Shown here: positions 1 to 8,946 of the stretch, one piece after another
How the letters are laid out: the number at the start of each line of letters is the position of its first letter
Position numbering within the stretch: the stretch's first letter is position 1
Source of the DNA: Edaphobacter sp. 12200R-103
GTDB taxonomy: Bacteria > Acidobacteriota > Terriglobia > Terriglobales > Acidobacteriaceae
Assembly: GCF_010093025.1 (NCBI RefSeq)
Contig: NZ_CP048114.1
Coordinates: forward strand, 496,001-560,000
Length of the DNA stretch: 64,000 bases
Reading direction: 5' to 3'
Notes under the pieces: generated by a model
Seen by the model: the letters and a program-made list of their open reading frames with translations, nothing else
What the model was told of the DNA's origin: nothing
Databases searched by the model: none
Position numbers and translations under genes: made by a program

Positions 1-588
1 CTCGGTGGAAATACAGCATATGAGTATGCGCGCGCTCCGTTTGACGTGCCGCAGAACTTTGCGTTCAGTGGAAGCTATCAGCTTCCAGTCGGTCGAAATC
101 GCAAGTACCTGAACAACACCAATAGCTTCGTCAATGCAGTCATCGGTGGATGGCAGGCACAGACGATTCTGGTGGTGAGGAGCGGAACGCCTTATACGCC
201 GGTAGTTTCCTCTGACCGTGCCAATACGGGCGTTGGTTCGCAGCGTCCCAATATAAACCCGGCAGGCTGCACTGCAGGCTTTGAGCGGACCCTGAAGACC
301 TGGTTTGATAAGAGCTGCTATAAGGTCGCGGATGTCTATACCTACGGACAGGTGAGAGCGAATACTTTACGCGCGGGCACTTATAACCAGTTCGATGGCT
401 CTGTCTTCAAGAACTTTGCCATGCCCCACGAGAGCACGCTTTCCTTCCGTGCCGAGTTCTTTAATTTCCCCAATACAGTTTCCTTCAACGCTCCGAATGC
501 TACGGTGGATGCGAATGCCGGAGGGCAGGTAACCAGCACGTCCAATACGCAGCGTTCGATTCAGTTCGCGGTCAAATATAACTTCTAA
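1..588 (+). CDS. TonB-dependent receptor, C-terminal fragment (Oar-like)
   Basis: The reading frame is open from base 1, so this is the 3' end of a gene that starts outside the window; 195 residues are visible. The segment ends in a beta-barrel-like stretch with a terminal Phe (VKYNF), the usual end of an outer-membrane barrel. The stretch FRAEFFNFPNTVSFNAPN resembles the C-terminus of the large Acidobacteriota TonB-dependent receptors that carry an N-terminal carboxypeptidase-regulatory domain. The family imports or binds large substrates at the outer membrane. The GH39 gene follows after 18 bases, so the likely role is capture of a plant-derived glycan or oligosaccharide. The substrate is inferred from context only; plug domain and TonB box are not visible. 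Confidence 0.8.
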   Translation, partial: LGGNTAYEYARAPFDVPQNFAFSGSYQLPVGRNRKYLNNTNSFVNAVIGGWQAQTILVVRSGTPYTPVVSSDRANTGVGSQRPNINPAGCTAGFERTLKTWFDKSCYKVADVYTYGQVRANTLRAGTYNQFDGSVFKNFAMPHESTLSFRAEFFNFPNTVSFNAPNATVDANAGGQVTSTSNTQRSIQFAVKYNF

Positions 589-606
589 CGATTCGAGGAT
601 AGTTGC

Positions 607-2337
607 TTGCATAAGATGACTACGACCAAGGGATATTTGCTGGGCACGGTGCTGATGGCCGCGGTTCAGGTGGCGCAGGCGCAGGGGGTAATTCCTCCGG
701 CTCCCGCTGCTTCGACGGAGTCGCCAGCGACGATTACGGTCAACTTTTCCGACAAGGTGGGGCCTTATAAACCGATCTATAGCTGGTTTGGCTATGATGA
801 GGCAAACTACACGACGATGCGGAATGGAAAGGCTCTGCTGCGAGAGCTGCATGATCTGAGCCCAGTACCGGTCCACATACGGGCTCATCATCTCCTGACT
901 TCTGGAGATGGGAAGGCGGAGCTCAAGTTCAGCTCGACCAATGTGTATCGCGAGGATGCATCTGGTAAGCCGATCTACGATTTTACGATTCTCGATGGAA
1001 TCTTTGACGAGTACAAGGCAGCAGGGGTTCGACCGATGGTGGAGTTCGGATTTATGCCAAAAGACCTTGCTGCTGATCTACCAGATCGGAAAGTGCCTTA
1101 CCAGGTGCATTATCCGAAGAGCACGATCAGCGGGGCGTCGAATAATCCTCCGAAGGACTATAAGAAGTGGGGAGATCTGATTCGCGCCGTCACAGCGCAC
1201 CTGGTGGAACGTTATGGCCGAGATGTGGTATCGCAGTGGTATTTCGAAGTGTGGAATGAGCCGGATATCAACTACTGGCATTCGACGGCTGAAGACTATT
1301 GGAAGCTGTATGACTATGCGGCAGCGAATGTAAAGGCTGCACTGCCGACAGCGCGGGTTGGCGGCCCGGCAACAACGAGTCCTTCCAACCAGAAAGCCTA
1401 TAACTACCTAAAGGGATTTCTGGATCATGTACAGAGTGGTAAGAGCCTGGCCGATGGCAAGGCAATCCCGCTGGATTTCATCTCGTTTCATGCAAAAGGC
1501 AGGCCAACCATTATCGACACACGTGTGACAATGGGCATCAAGCATGAGCTGGACGATGCCGATCGGGGATTCTTCCTCATTTCGCAGTATCCGAAGTATC
1601 GCAATCTTCCGATCATCATCAGCGAGGCAGATCCTGAAGGATGCGCAGCCTGTTCATCGCGCGTAAATCCGGCAAACAACTATCGCAATGGAACCTTGTA
1701 TCCTGCCTACACCGCGACAGCGTTTAAGGCCTTGTTCGACCTGCAGGATCGACACAAGGTCAATCTGATCTCGATGCTCAGCTGGTCCTTTGAGTTTGAA
1801 GATAAAGACTATTTCGAGGGGTTTCGGTCGCTTTCAACGAATGGCATCAGTAAGCCCGTCCTGAATCTATTCCGAATGCTGGGATTGATGAGTGGAACCC
1901 GTGTGGCCACCCGAAGCGATGAAGGTGTTCCGTTGGATACGCTGTTATCCACTGGCGTTCGAGATAAGGCCGATGTCGATGCCCTGGCCACAGTTGATGT
2001 CCACAAGGCTGCGGTTCTTCTGTGGAACTACCACGATGCCGATAAGACAGCCGCGGCCACGCCGACAACGATTGAACTTACGGGGCTGCCTGCCAGCGCA
2101 ACACGTGTGCTTATCGAACATTTCCGCATCGATGACACGCATAGCAATGCCTACACGGTATGGAAGGCGATGGGTTCGCCGCAGCAGCCGACGACAGAGC
2201 AATATGAACAACTGAAGGCACAGGCAGGACTACAGCTGCTGACCTCGCCAGCCTGGATGGACGTTACCGGTGGAAAGTTGACGCTGAAGACGGAACTGCC
2301 GCGGCAAGGCATCTCGCTCGTGAAAATTACATGGTGA
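607..2337 (+). CDS. GH39-like glycoside hydrolase (putative beta-xylosidase), secreted
   Basis: Predicted 576 residues with an N-terminal signal peptide (hydrophobic stretch ending near AQAQG, residue 27). The GH39-type (beta/alpha)8 signature WNEPD carries the probable acid/base Glu218, and IISEADPEG carries the probable nucleophile Glu340. These match the two conserved Glu of retaining GH39 beta-xylosidases and iduronidases. The start is chosen as TTG at 607 because GAGGA at 595-599 lies 7 bases upstream; the in-frame ATG at 616 would be 16 bases away but cannot be excluded. The gene sits between a TonB receptor and an MFS transporter, which points to release of sugars in the periplasm or outside the cell. 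Exact glycan specificity is not readable from sequence; some relatives act on arabinosides or uronides. Confidence 0.8.
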   Translation: MHKMTTTKGYLLGTVLMAAVQVAQAQGVIPPAPAASTESPATITVNFSDKVGPYKPIYSWFGYDEANYTTMRNGKALLRELHDLSPVPVHIRAHHLLTSGDGKAELKFSSTNVYREDASGKPIYDFTILDGIFDEYKAAGVRPMVEFGFMPKDLAADLPDRKVPYQVHYPKSTISGASNNPPKDYKKWGDLIRAVTAHLVERYGRDVVSQWYFEVWNEPDINYWHSTAEDYWKLYDYAAANVKAALPTARVGGPATTSPSNQKAYNYLKGFLDHVQSGKSLADGKAIPLDFISFHAKGRPTIIDTRVTMGIKHELDDADRGFFLISQYPKYRNLPIIISEADPEGCAACSSRVNPANNYRNGTLYPAYTATAFKALFDLQDRHKVNLISMLSWSFEFEDKDYFEGFRSLSTNGISKPVLNLFRMLGLMSGTRVATRSDEGVPLDTLLSTGVRDKADVDALATVDVHKAAVLLWNYHDADKTAAATPTTIELTGLPASATRVLIEHFRIDDTHSNAYTVWKAMGSPQQPTTEQYEQLKAQAGLQLLTSPAWMDVTGGKLTLKTELPRQGISLVKITW

Positions 2338-2353
2338 AGGGAACAGAACGAGC

Positions 2354-3598
2354 GTGAAGAATCGCAGATGGTATTTCGTGGTGATGGTGGCGGTAGCTAT
2401 TGCTATCAGCTACTTTGACCGGCAGACGCTTCCGGTGGCGATCGCTGCCATCCAACGAAATATTCCTCTTTCGAATGAGCAATTCTCGTATCTGCAGACG
2501 GCATTTCTGCTTGCCTACGCCGCCATGTACGTTCTTGGCGGACGCTTGCTGGATGCACTGGGCACGCGGAAGGGCTTTCTGCTGATTATGTTGTGGTGGT
2601 CGCTGGCGTGTGCGATGCATGCTCTCGCGACGGGCTTTATGGTGCTGCTAGTGGGGCGCCTGTTGTTAGGCGGAGGTGAGGGCGGGGCCTTTCCGGCAGC
2701 CACGCGTGTGGTTGCGGAATGGATTGAGCCGAACGAACGTTCGACAGCGATGGGCGTGATCAATGCGGGGACAGCCATCGGGTCGGTGCTTGCACCGCCG
2801 ATCATCGGATTTGTGCTGATTCAAAGTGGGTGGAGGGCAGTCTTCGTGATAGCGGGGACATTTGGCCTCGCCTGGGTTGTGTGGTGGGCGATCAGTTATC
2901 GCTCAAATATGATGACGCTGTCATCGAACACGATCGATGCCCGTGCAATTGGGGCCAATATTGGTTGGCGTCATGTCGTTTCCATGCGGCGCGTTCAGGT
3001 ATTTGTCTTTGCGAAGTTCATGTCCGATGCCGCGTGGTATTTTCTGCTCTTCTGGCTGCCAAAGTATCTGTATGATGTGCGGGGGTTTGATATTAAACAG
3101 GTCAGTTATTATGCCTGGATTCCTTATGCTGCCTCTGGAGTCGGCAGCTTTCTGGGCGGCTGGCTGTCGTCGAGACTGATCAGGAAAGGTCGCTCTATCG
3201 ATTTTTCACGCAAGCTGGTTCTGGGTCTTTGTGCCCTGGGAATGCCGGTCGTCATGCTGGTCTCTGTCACGCCTGTCCAGGTGGCTCTACTGCTGTTCAG
3301 CATCGCCTTCTTCTGCCAGCAGGCCTGGTCGGGACTGATTATGACTTTGCCTGCCGACGTGTTTCCACTCACGATTGTAGGAACGGTTGCGGGCATGATC
3401 GGCTTCGGTGGGGCGATTGGCGGAGCAATCTTTGGCCTGATCGCCGGATACATGCTGGGTCACGGCTTTACCTATGCGACCCTGTTCTTTTTCGTCGGGA
3501 TATTCCATCTTATAGGCTTCCTCGCCATTCTTCTGTTTGCTGGCAGGATTCAACCGCTAAGCGCCATTGAACTTCAACGCATAGAGAGCGCCGTATGA
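2354..3598 (+). CDS. MFS transporter, anion:cation symporter (hexuronate/aldonate) type
   Basis: A 414-residue protein with about 12 hydrophobic segments. The MFS loop motif appears as GGRLLDALGTRKGF near residues 62-75, followed by the ACS-family signature RLLLGGGEGGAFPAATR near 101-117. ExuT/GudP-like members of this family take up hexuronates, aldarates and related sugar acids with protons. The start is GTG at 2354, preceded by a GAAGGGA-type ribosome site overlapping the stop of the GH39 gene. The stop overlaps the next start as ATGA (3595-3598), so transporter and dehydratase are probably translationally coupled. Context suggests uptake of a sugar acid that the next enzyme dehydrates; the substrate is inferred. 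Confidence 0.85.
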   Translation: MKNRRWYFVVMVAVAIAISYFDRQTLPVAIAAIQRNIPLSNEQFSYLQTAFLLAYAAMYVLGGRLLDALGTRKGFLLIMLWWSLACAMHALATGFMVLLVGRLLLGGGEGGAFPAATRVVAEWIEPNERSTAMGVINAGTAIGSVLAPPIIGFVLIQSGWRAVFVIAGTFGLAWVVWWAISYRSNMMTLSSNTIDARAIGANIGWRHVVSMRRVQVFVFAKFMSDAAWYFLLFWLPKYLYDVRGFDIKQVSYYAWIPYAASGVGSFLGGWLSSRLIRKGRSIDFSRKLVLGLCALGMPVVMLVSVTPVQVALLLFSIAFFCQQAWSGLIMTLPADVFPLTIVGTVAGMIGFGGAIGGAIFGLIAGYMLGHGFTYATLFFFVGIFHLIGFLAILLFAGRIQPLSAIELQRIESAV

Positions 3599-4767
3599 AA
3601 ATCACTGAAGTCCGTACACGCGTCGTCCAGTGGGAGGGCGACACAGTCCCTTTGCCTCCTCACTTTTGCACCAATCCGATGGACCTGGTCGCATTTCGAG
3701 AGGCCTCGATGGGGAACTTTGCTTTTCATAACTGGCTGTTGGTAGAGATCTTTACAGATAACGGCCTGATTGGGTTAGGCAATGCTGCACTCTCACCCAT
3801 GGTGACGAAACAGCTTATCGATATTTACCTCAAGCCACTTCTTGTGGGAGCTGACCCATGGGACGTGGAATATCTATGGCAGCAGATGTATAGGCGAACA
3901 CTGGCCTTTGGCCGCAAGGGTGTTGCGCTTACTGCTATCTCAGCTGTTGACATTGCGTTATGGGATCTGATGGGCAAAGCCGCGAAGCAGCCTGTGTTTC
4001 GATTGCTGGGTGGACGTACGAAAGAGAACATTCCCGTATATGCAAGCAGACTGTATGCGATGCCGATTCCTGAGCTTCGTGCGGAGGCACAGAAGTATAA
4101 AAATGAAGGCTACAGGATGATGAAGCTGCGTTTCGGCTGGGGTCCGCTGGATGGAGCGGCCGGTATGCAGAAGAATGTGGAACTGGTGCGCAACGTCCGC
4201 GAGGTGATTGGGTATGACATCGACCTGATGACCGACGCATATATGGGATGGACCCTGGATTATGCCAAGCGAATGTTGCCATTGCTGGAGCCGTTCCATC
4301 TTCGTTGGCTTGAGGAGCCTGTCATCCCCGATGACACCCGCGGATATAAGGAATTGAAGAGCTATGGTCGAGTTCCGATTGCAGGAGGAGAGCATGAGTT
4401 CACCATCTTCGGGTTCCGCGAGCTACTGGAAAACAATGCTCTGGATGTAATCCAGTTCGACACGAACCGTGTGGGCGGAATCAGCCAGGCACGCAAGATT
4501 GCAGCGATGGCCGAGGCCTTCCAGATACCGGTGACTCCGCACGCGGGACAAATGCATAACTACCACATTGTGATGGCCAGTCTGAACTCGCCGATTGCGG
4601 AGTTCTTCCCGCAGGTCGATGTAGAGGTGGGCAATGAGCTGTTCTGGTATATCTTCGACGGCGAGCCGGTGCCTACGAATGGAGCAATCAACCTTGACGA
4701 TCATCTCCCCGGTCTGGGACTGACTGTGAACGAGGAATCGCTGAAGCGGTTCCACATCGTGGAATAG
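3595..4767 (+). CDS. Enolase-superfamily sugar-acid dehydratase (L-rhamnonate dehydratase-like subgroup)
   Basis: A 390-residue mandelate racemase/muconate lactonizing enzyme family member. Visible active-site elements are Lys177-x-Arg179 on the second strand, metal ligands Asp214, Glu240 (in EEP) and Glu266 (in GGEHEF), and general base/acid His316 in TPHAGQMHNYH. The spacing of these residues and the WGPLDGAAG segment are close to L-rhamnonate dehydratase as I recall it. Family chemistry removes water from an aldonate to give a 2-keto-3-deoxy acid using Mg2+. The gene overlaps the transporter by 4 bases, and a GguC/AraD1-like enzyme follows after 11 bases, consistent with a non-phosphorylative route. 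The true substrate (rhamnonate, lyxonate, xylonate, galactonate and others) cannot be fixed from sequence. Confidence 0.8.
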   Translation: MKITEVRTRVVQWEGDTVPLPPHFCTNPMDLVAFREASMGNFAFHNWLLVEIFTDNGLIGLGNAALSPMVTKQLIDIYLKPLLVGADPWDVEYLWQQMYRRTLAFGRKGVALTAISAVDIALWDLMGKAAKQPVFRLLGGRTKENIPVYASRLYAMPIPELRAEAQKYKNEGYRMMKLRFGWGPLDGAAGMQKNVELVRNVREVIGYDIDLMTDAYMGWTLDYAKRMLPLLEPFHLRWLEEPVIPDDTRGYKELKSYGRVPIAGGEHEFTIFGFRELLENNALDVIQFDTNRVGGISQARKIAAMAEAFQIPVTPHAGQMHNYHIVMASLNSPIAEFFPQVDVEVGNELFWYIFDGEPVPTNGAINLDDHLPGLGLTVNEESLKRFHIVE

Positions 4768-4778
4768 GAGCTGGAGTA

Positions 4779-5789
4779 ATGCGACTTGTGCAGCTTGCAA
4801 ACGGGAATCTCCGCAGTGTTGCCATGGTGGAAGAGCCTCATCTTGTCCTTTTGAACGAAGTCACTTCTATCTATCAGCTCGCCCAGCGTGCTCTTGCACA
4901 AAAGATGAATCTGACGAAGCTGGCTCAGTCCCTGGCGACGGGTGACACGATCTCGTATGACGATGTCTATGCGCGGAACTCGCCTATGACCCTGCTTGTG
5001 CCGATCGATGTTCCCGGCGCACCGCAGATGACTCTGGTATCGGGAACGGGACTGACGCATCTGGGCAGTGCTCGGGAGCGTCAGGCCATGCATGCCGAAA
5101 CAATGAAGAAGTCCGACGCAGAGATGACCGATAGTATGCGCATGTTCGAATGGGGTCGGGAGAAGGGAAGGCCCTGTGCAGAAGAGATAGGCATTGCACC
5201 GGAGTGGTTCTATAAGGGCGACGGTTCGATTCTTCGCGGTCCTTTTGCGCCTCTGAACGTTCCCGGATATGCGGAAGATGGAGGGGAAGAAGCTGAGATG
5301 GCAGCTATCTATGTCGTCGATTCAGCGGGTGAGCCACACAGGATCGGCTTCTGCATTGGGAACGAGTTTTCGGATCATGTCTTTGAGCGAAAGAACTATC
5401 TCAATCTCGCGGGTTCAAAACTGCGTGTATGTTCGCTTGGTCCCGAACTCGTGATCGACGAGAAGTTTGACGATGTTCCAGGGCGAGTCCGCATTCTGCG
5501 CAAAGATGCGGTTTTATGGGAAAAGAAGATCTGCACTGGCGAAAAAAACATGTGCCATTCTCTGGCGAATCTGGAGCATCACCATTTTAAATTTGAGGGG
5601 CATCGGCAGCCGGGAATGGTTCATGTGCACTTCCTGGGAGCCGATGCGCTTTCGTTTGGGGAAGGCATTCGGCTGAGTGAGGGTGACGTGACAGAAGTAA
5701 GTTTTGAGAGGTTTGGCAGATCGCTGATTAACAAGATTGTGATAGACAAACCGATAACGTCACCCGTTGGTGTAAAGGCAATGGTGTAG
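4779..5789 (+). CDS. GguC/AraD1 family protein (FAH-like fold)
   Basis: A 336-residue protein of the AraD1/GguC type within the fumarylacetoacetate hydrolase superfamily. The N-terminal pattern (MRLVQLANGNLRSVAMVEEP) and the GTGLTHLGSARERQAMH segment are typical of this group. The C-terminal half contains the FAH-like GNEFSDH and a conserved acidic region. Family members work on 2-keto-3-deoxy sugar acids in pentose or hexonate breakdown, or are encoded with sugar ABC transporters (chvE-gguAB in Agrobacterium). It lies 11 bases after the dehydratase with a GGAG ribosome site, so it is the probable next step on the 2-keto-3-deoxy product. The exact reaction is inferred. Confidence 0.75.
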   Translation: MRLVQLANGNLRSVAMVEEPHLVLLNEVTSIYQLAQRALAQKMNLTKLAQSLATGDTISYDDVYARNSPMTLLVPIDVPGAPQMTLVSGTGLTHLGSARERQAMHAETMKKSDAEMTDSMRMFEWGREKGRPCAEEIGIAPEWFYKGDGSILRGPFAPLNVPGYAEDGGEEAEMAAIYVVDSAGEPHRIGFCIGNEFSDHVFERKNYLNLAGSKLRVCSLGPELVIDEKFDDVPGRVRILRKDAVLWEKKICTGEKNMCHSLANLEHHHFKFEGHRQPGMVHVHFLGADALSFGEGIRLSEGDVTEVSFERFGRSLINKIVIDKPITSPVGVKAMV

Positions 5790-5800
5790 GAGCTTAAAGA

Positions 5801-6682
5801 ATGTCGAAACAACAGAAAGTAGCGCTTCTCGGTACCGGAACAATGGGCATTGGCATGGCGAAGAATCTGCTGAAGGCGGGGTTTGCGCTCACGGTGTACA
5901 ACCGTACGCGGAGTAGGGCGGAGCCTCTTGCAGCCGAGGGAGCCGTGATTGCCAACACGCCGGCCGAGGCCGCCCGTGCGGCTGATGTTGTTATCTCGAT
6001 CCTGGCCGATGACTCTGCCTCTCGGGCCGCATGGCTGGGCGACGACGGCGCGTTGGCTGCGATGTCCGCAGGAAGTACTGCCGTCGAGTGCGGTACGGTT
6101 TCACCAGAGTGGATTGCTGAACTGGAAAGAGAGACCAAAAGCAAGGGAGTTGCTCTAGTGGAAGCTCCTGTTACGGGGAGCCGTCCGCAGGCGGAAGCCG
6201 GCCAGCTTACTTTTCTTTGTGGCGCAGATGGATCCGCCCTGGAAGAAGTTCGCCCGGTGCTGCAGCCTATGAGCAAAGCGATCATTCATTTCGGGCCAGT
6301 GGGCAGTGGGGGGCAAGTTAAGCTCATCAATAATTTTTTATGCGGCGTTCAGGCGGCATCGTTCGCCGAGGCGGTTGCCTGGGTAGAGCGAACCGGGTTG
6401 AACCGCCAGCAGGCGCTCGATTTTCTGAAGAGTGGTGCGGCAGGCAGCGGAATTCTAACGGCGATGACCGATCGAATGATCGCAAGAACCTATGAAGTCA
6501 ACTTCCTTCTTCGCTTGCTGAAGAAGGACCTCCGCTATGCACAAGCTGCGGCGGCAGATTACGGAGTTACGCTGACAACCGCGGCAACAACGGAACAGCT
6601 ATTTGATAAAGCTGAACGCCGGGGGCTAGGTGAAAAAGATATGTCGGCAGTCGTTGAGGTGCTTCGCGAGCCAAAACAATAG
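5801..6682 (+). CDS. NAD(P)-dependent beta-hydroxyacid dehydrogenase (HIBADH / tartronate semialdehyde reductase family)
   Basis: A 293-residue protein with an N-terminal Rossmann motif GTGTMG at residues 11-16. The family substrate-binding segment EAPVTGSRPQAEAGQL lies near 121-136, and catalytic Lys174 sits in GQVKLINN with Asn178 four residues later. Enzymes of this family oxidise or reduce 3-hydroxyisobutyrate, tartronate semialdehyde or related short hydroxyacids. TAGGAG eight bases before the ATG supports the start. As the last cytoplasmic enzyme of the locus it may reduce an aldehyde acid left after cleavage of the 2-keto-3-deoxy acid, or process a C3/C4 product; the substrate is not determined by sequence. 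Confidence 0.85.
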   Translation: MSKQQKVALLGTGTMGIGMAKNLLKAGFALTVYNRTRSRAEPLAAEGAVIANTPAEAARAADVVISILADDSASRAAWLGDDGALAAMSAGSTAVECGTVSPEWIAELERETKSKGVALVEAPVTGSRPQAEAGQLTFLCGADGSALEEVRPVLQPMSKAIIHFGPVGSGGQVKLINNFLCGVQAASFAEAVAWVERTGLNRQQALDFLKSGAAGSGILTAMTDRMIARTYEVNFLLRLLKKDLRYAQAAAADYGVTLTTAATTEQLFDKAERRGLGEKDMSAVVEVLREPKQ

Positions 6683-6707
6683 ATCAGAAGCAGCAAGAGG
6701 GGGACGT

Positions 6708-8915
6708 ATGCGATATTGGATGATCGTGGGAGCAGTTGCGTGTGCAATACTCTCGCCTTGGCAATTGTGGGGGCAGTCACCACTGCCGTTTCGTAATACG
6801 AGTCTCCCGACGGAAGACCGCATCACGGACTTGATAGGCCGCCTTACGCTGGAGGAAAAGGCGCAGCAGCTCAATCATACAAACAAGGGATTACCGCGTC
6901 TTGAGCTTCCGGCGTGGGGAGGATGGAACCAGACCCTGCACGGAGTATGGTCGAAAGAGCCTACCACGCTATTTCCGATACCTACAGCGATGGGCGCCAC
7001 ATGGGATCCTGAACTCATCCATCACGTCGCCGACGCAATGAGCGATGAAGCGCGTGCGCTATACAACGCCAAGGCAGAAGGTCCGCGGACAACCCATGGC
7101 CTTGTCTTCCGATCTCCGGTGATCAATATCAGTCGTGACCCGCGATGGGGTCGTATTCAAGAGGTGTTCAGCGAGGACCCCTACCTTACAGGCCGCATGG
7201 CAGTGGCCTACGTGCGTGGACTGCAGGGGGATGACATCAACCACCTGAAGGTAGCGGCGACTGTAAAGCACTTTGCGGTAAACAATGTTGAAACAGGACG
7301 TCAGCATCTTTCTGCGACGGTGGACGAACGAAATCTATTTGAATACTGGCTGCCACATTGGCGGGACGCCATTATGGAGGGACATGCGCAGTCGGTCATG
7401 TCCAGCTATAACGCGATCAATGGCGTTCCGGATGCGGTGAACCACTATCTCCTTACAGATATTCTTCGGGGCAAGTGGCACTTTGACGGTTTCGTTACGG
7501 ATGATCTGGGTGCAGTGCAGTTATTGACAACGACGCGCCGCACGGAAGTAGGACAGCGTTTCAGTGAAGACCCGGTTTATGCCGCAGCCATGGCGATCAA
7601 GGCTGGAAACGATTCCGACGATCCTGAGTTCGAGCAGAATCTTCCACTCGCGGTAAAACGAGGATTCCTTACGGAGAAGGAAGTAGACCGGTCTCTACGG
7701 AATGTTCTTCGTGTGGGCTTTCGGCTAGGAGCATTCGATCCTCCAGGGAACAGTCCCTACTCCAAAATTGGCATGGACGTTGTGCGCTCTCCGCAGCATC
7801 TGAAACTGTCAGAGACGTTAGCGGCCGAGTCGATGACATTGTTGTCGAACCGCCAGAACTTTTTGCCTCTCGACGGCGCCAAGCTGAAGTCTGTAGCGGT
7901 GATCGGTCCCGCAGGCGGGGATGATTATGAGACAGGAAACTACTACGGAAAACCCTTCCGCAAGGTGAGTGTGACCCAGGGTTTGAAATCTCTATTGGGA
8001 GAGAAGGTGGCCGTCTCGTATGAGAAGGGAACCGGCTATATTGAACCTTCTGACCCAAAGGCCATCGACCGTGCAGTAGAGCTGGCGCGCAAAAGCGATG
8101 TTGTCGTCCTCTGTCTGGGGACAAACTTACGCGTGGAGGCCGAGGGGCGTGACCGGAGGAACCTCGATCTTCCGGGAGCGCAGGAACAACTGCTTGAAGC
8201 AGTGTATGCGGCGAACCCAAAGACGGTGCTTGTGCTGGAGAACGCGGGACCGCTGGCTGTGACCTGGGCGCAGGACCATGTCCCCGCAATCCTGGAAGCC
8301 TGGTATCCGGGCGAGGATGCAGGAGATACGATAGCGCAGACGTTATTTGGATTGAATAACCCGAGTGGTCATCTGCCCTACACGGTCTATCAGAGTCTTG
8401 ATGGCGTGCCACCGCAAAACGAGTATGACGTTAACAAGGGGTTCACCTATATGTACTTCAAAGGAATCCCGCTATATGCCTTTGGACATGGTCTTAGCTA
8501 CACGAGGTTCGAATACAGCCATTTGAACATCTCGCGGTCCGGGACAGGTTCGCAGGCAAAGTTTACAGTCTCTTTCGACTTGAAGAACATCGGTGAGCGC
8601 GAAGGAGCAGAGGTTGTACAGCTCTATACGCATCAGCGCACCAGTGCCGTCTATCAGCCCATCATGAGTCTTCGTTCTTTTGAGCGCGTGAATCTGAAGT
8701 CGGGGGAGACAAAGCCCATAACGATTGAGGTCCCTCTCAGCCATCTGGCTTTCTACGACGTCAAGGTGCATGATTTCAGGGTTGAACCCGGAGTGTTCGA
8801 TGTCTTAGTTGGCTCAGCTTCTGACGATATTCGTCTGCGCGGGATGTTGGAGGTCGGGCCGTCATCTATGACGGCAGTTCAGCGGAAGCCAGCTCAGAAT
8901 GTAAGAGGGAAGTAG
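6708..8915 (+). CDS. GH3 family beta-glycosidase (beta-xylosidase/beta-glucosidase type), secreted
   Basis: I place the start at ATG 6708, preceded by AGAGGGGG, giving 735 residues with a clear signal peptide (hydrophobic core to about residue 22, ending LWGQS). A longer in-frame start at 6630 would overlap the previous gene and destroy the signal peptide, so it is unlikely. Domains in order are a GH3 N-terminal barrel with nucleophile Asp266 in GFVTDDLGA, a GH3 C-terminal alpha/beta domain, and a fibronectin-III-like domain (NIGEREGAEVVQLY). No PA14 insert is evident. GH3 enzymes remove non-reducing-end beta-linked glucose, xylose or related sugars. With GH39 at the other end of the locus, xylan-like oligosaccharides are a reasonable but unproven target. 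Confidence 0.9.
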   Translation: MRYWMIVGAVACAILSPWQLWGQSPLPFRNTSLPTEDRITDLIGRLTLEEKAQQLNHTNKGLPRLELPAWGGWNQTLHGVWSKEPTTLFPIPTAMGATWDPELIHHVADAMSDEARALYNAKAEGPRTTHGLVFRSPVINISRDPRWGRIQEVFSEDPYLTGRMAVAYVRGLQGDDINHLKVAATVKHFAVNNVETGRQHLSATVDERNLFEYWLPHWRDAIMEGHAQSVMSSYNAINGVPDAVNHYLLTDILRGKWHFDGFVTDDLGAVQLLTTTRRTEVGQRFSEDPVYAAAMAIKAGNDSDDPEFEQNLPLAVKRGFLTEKEVDRSLRNVLRVGFRLGAFDPPGNSPYSKIGMDVVRSPQHLKLSETLAAESMTLLSNRQNFLPLDGAKLKSVAVIGPAGGDDYETGNYYGKPFRKVSVTQGLKSLLGEKVAVSYEKGTGYIEPSDPKAIDRAVELARKSDVVVLCLGTNLRVEAEGRDRRNLDLPGAQEQLLEAVYAANPKTVLVLENAGPLAVTWAQDHVPAILEAWYPGEDAGDTIAQTLFGLNNPSGHLPYTVYQSLDGVPPQNEYDVNKGFTYMYFKGIPLYAFGHGLSYTRFEYSHLNISRSGTGSQAKFTVSFDLKNIGEREGAEVVQLYTHQRTSAVYQPIMSLRSFERVNLKSGETKPITIEVPLSHLAFYDVKVHDFRVEPGVFDVLVGSASDDIRLRGMLEVGPSSMTAVQRKPAQNVRGK

Positions 8916-8946
8916 CCCGGAGGTACTCTTTATAGACTCCACTGCG

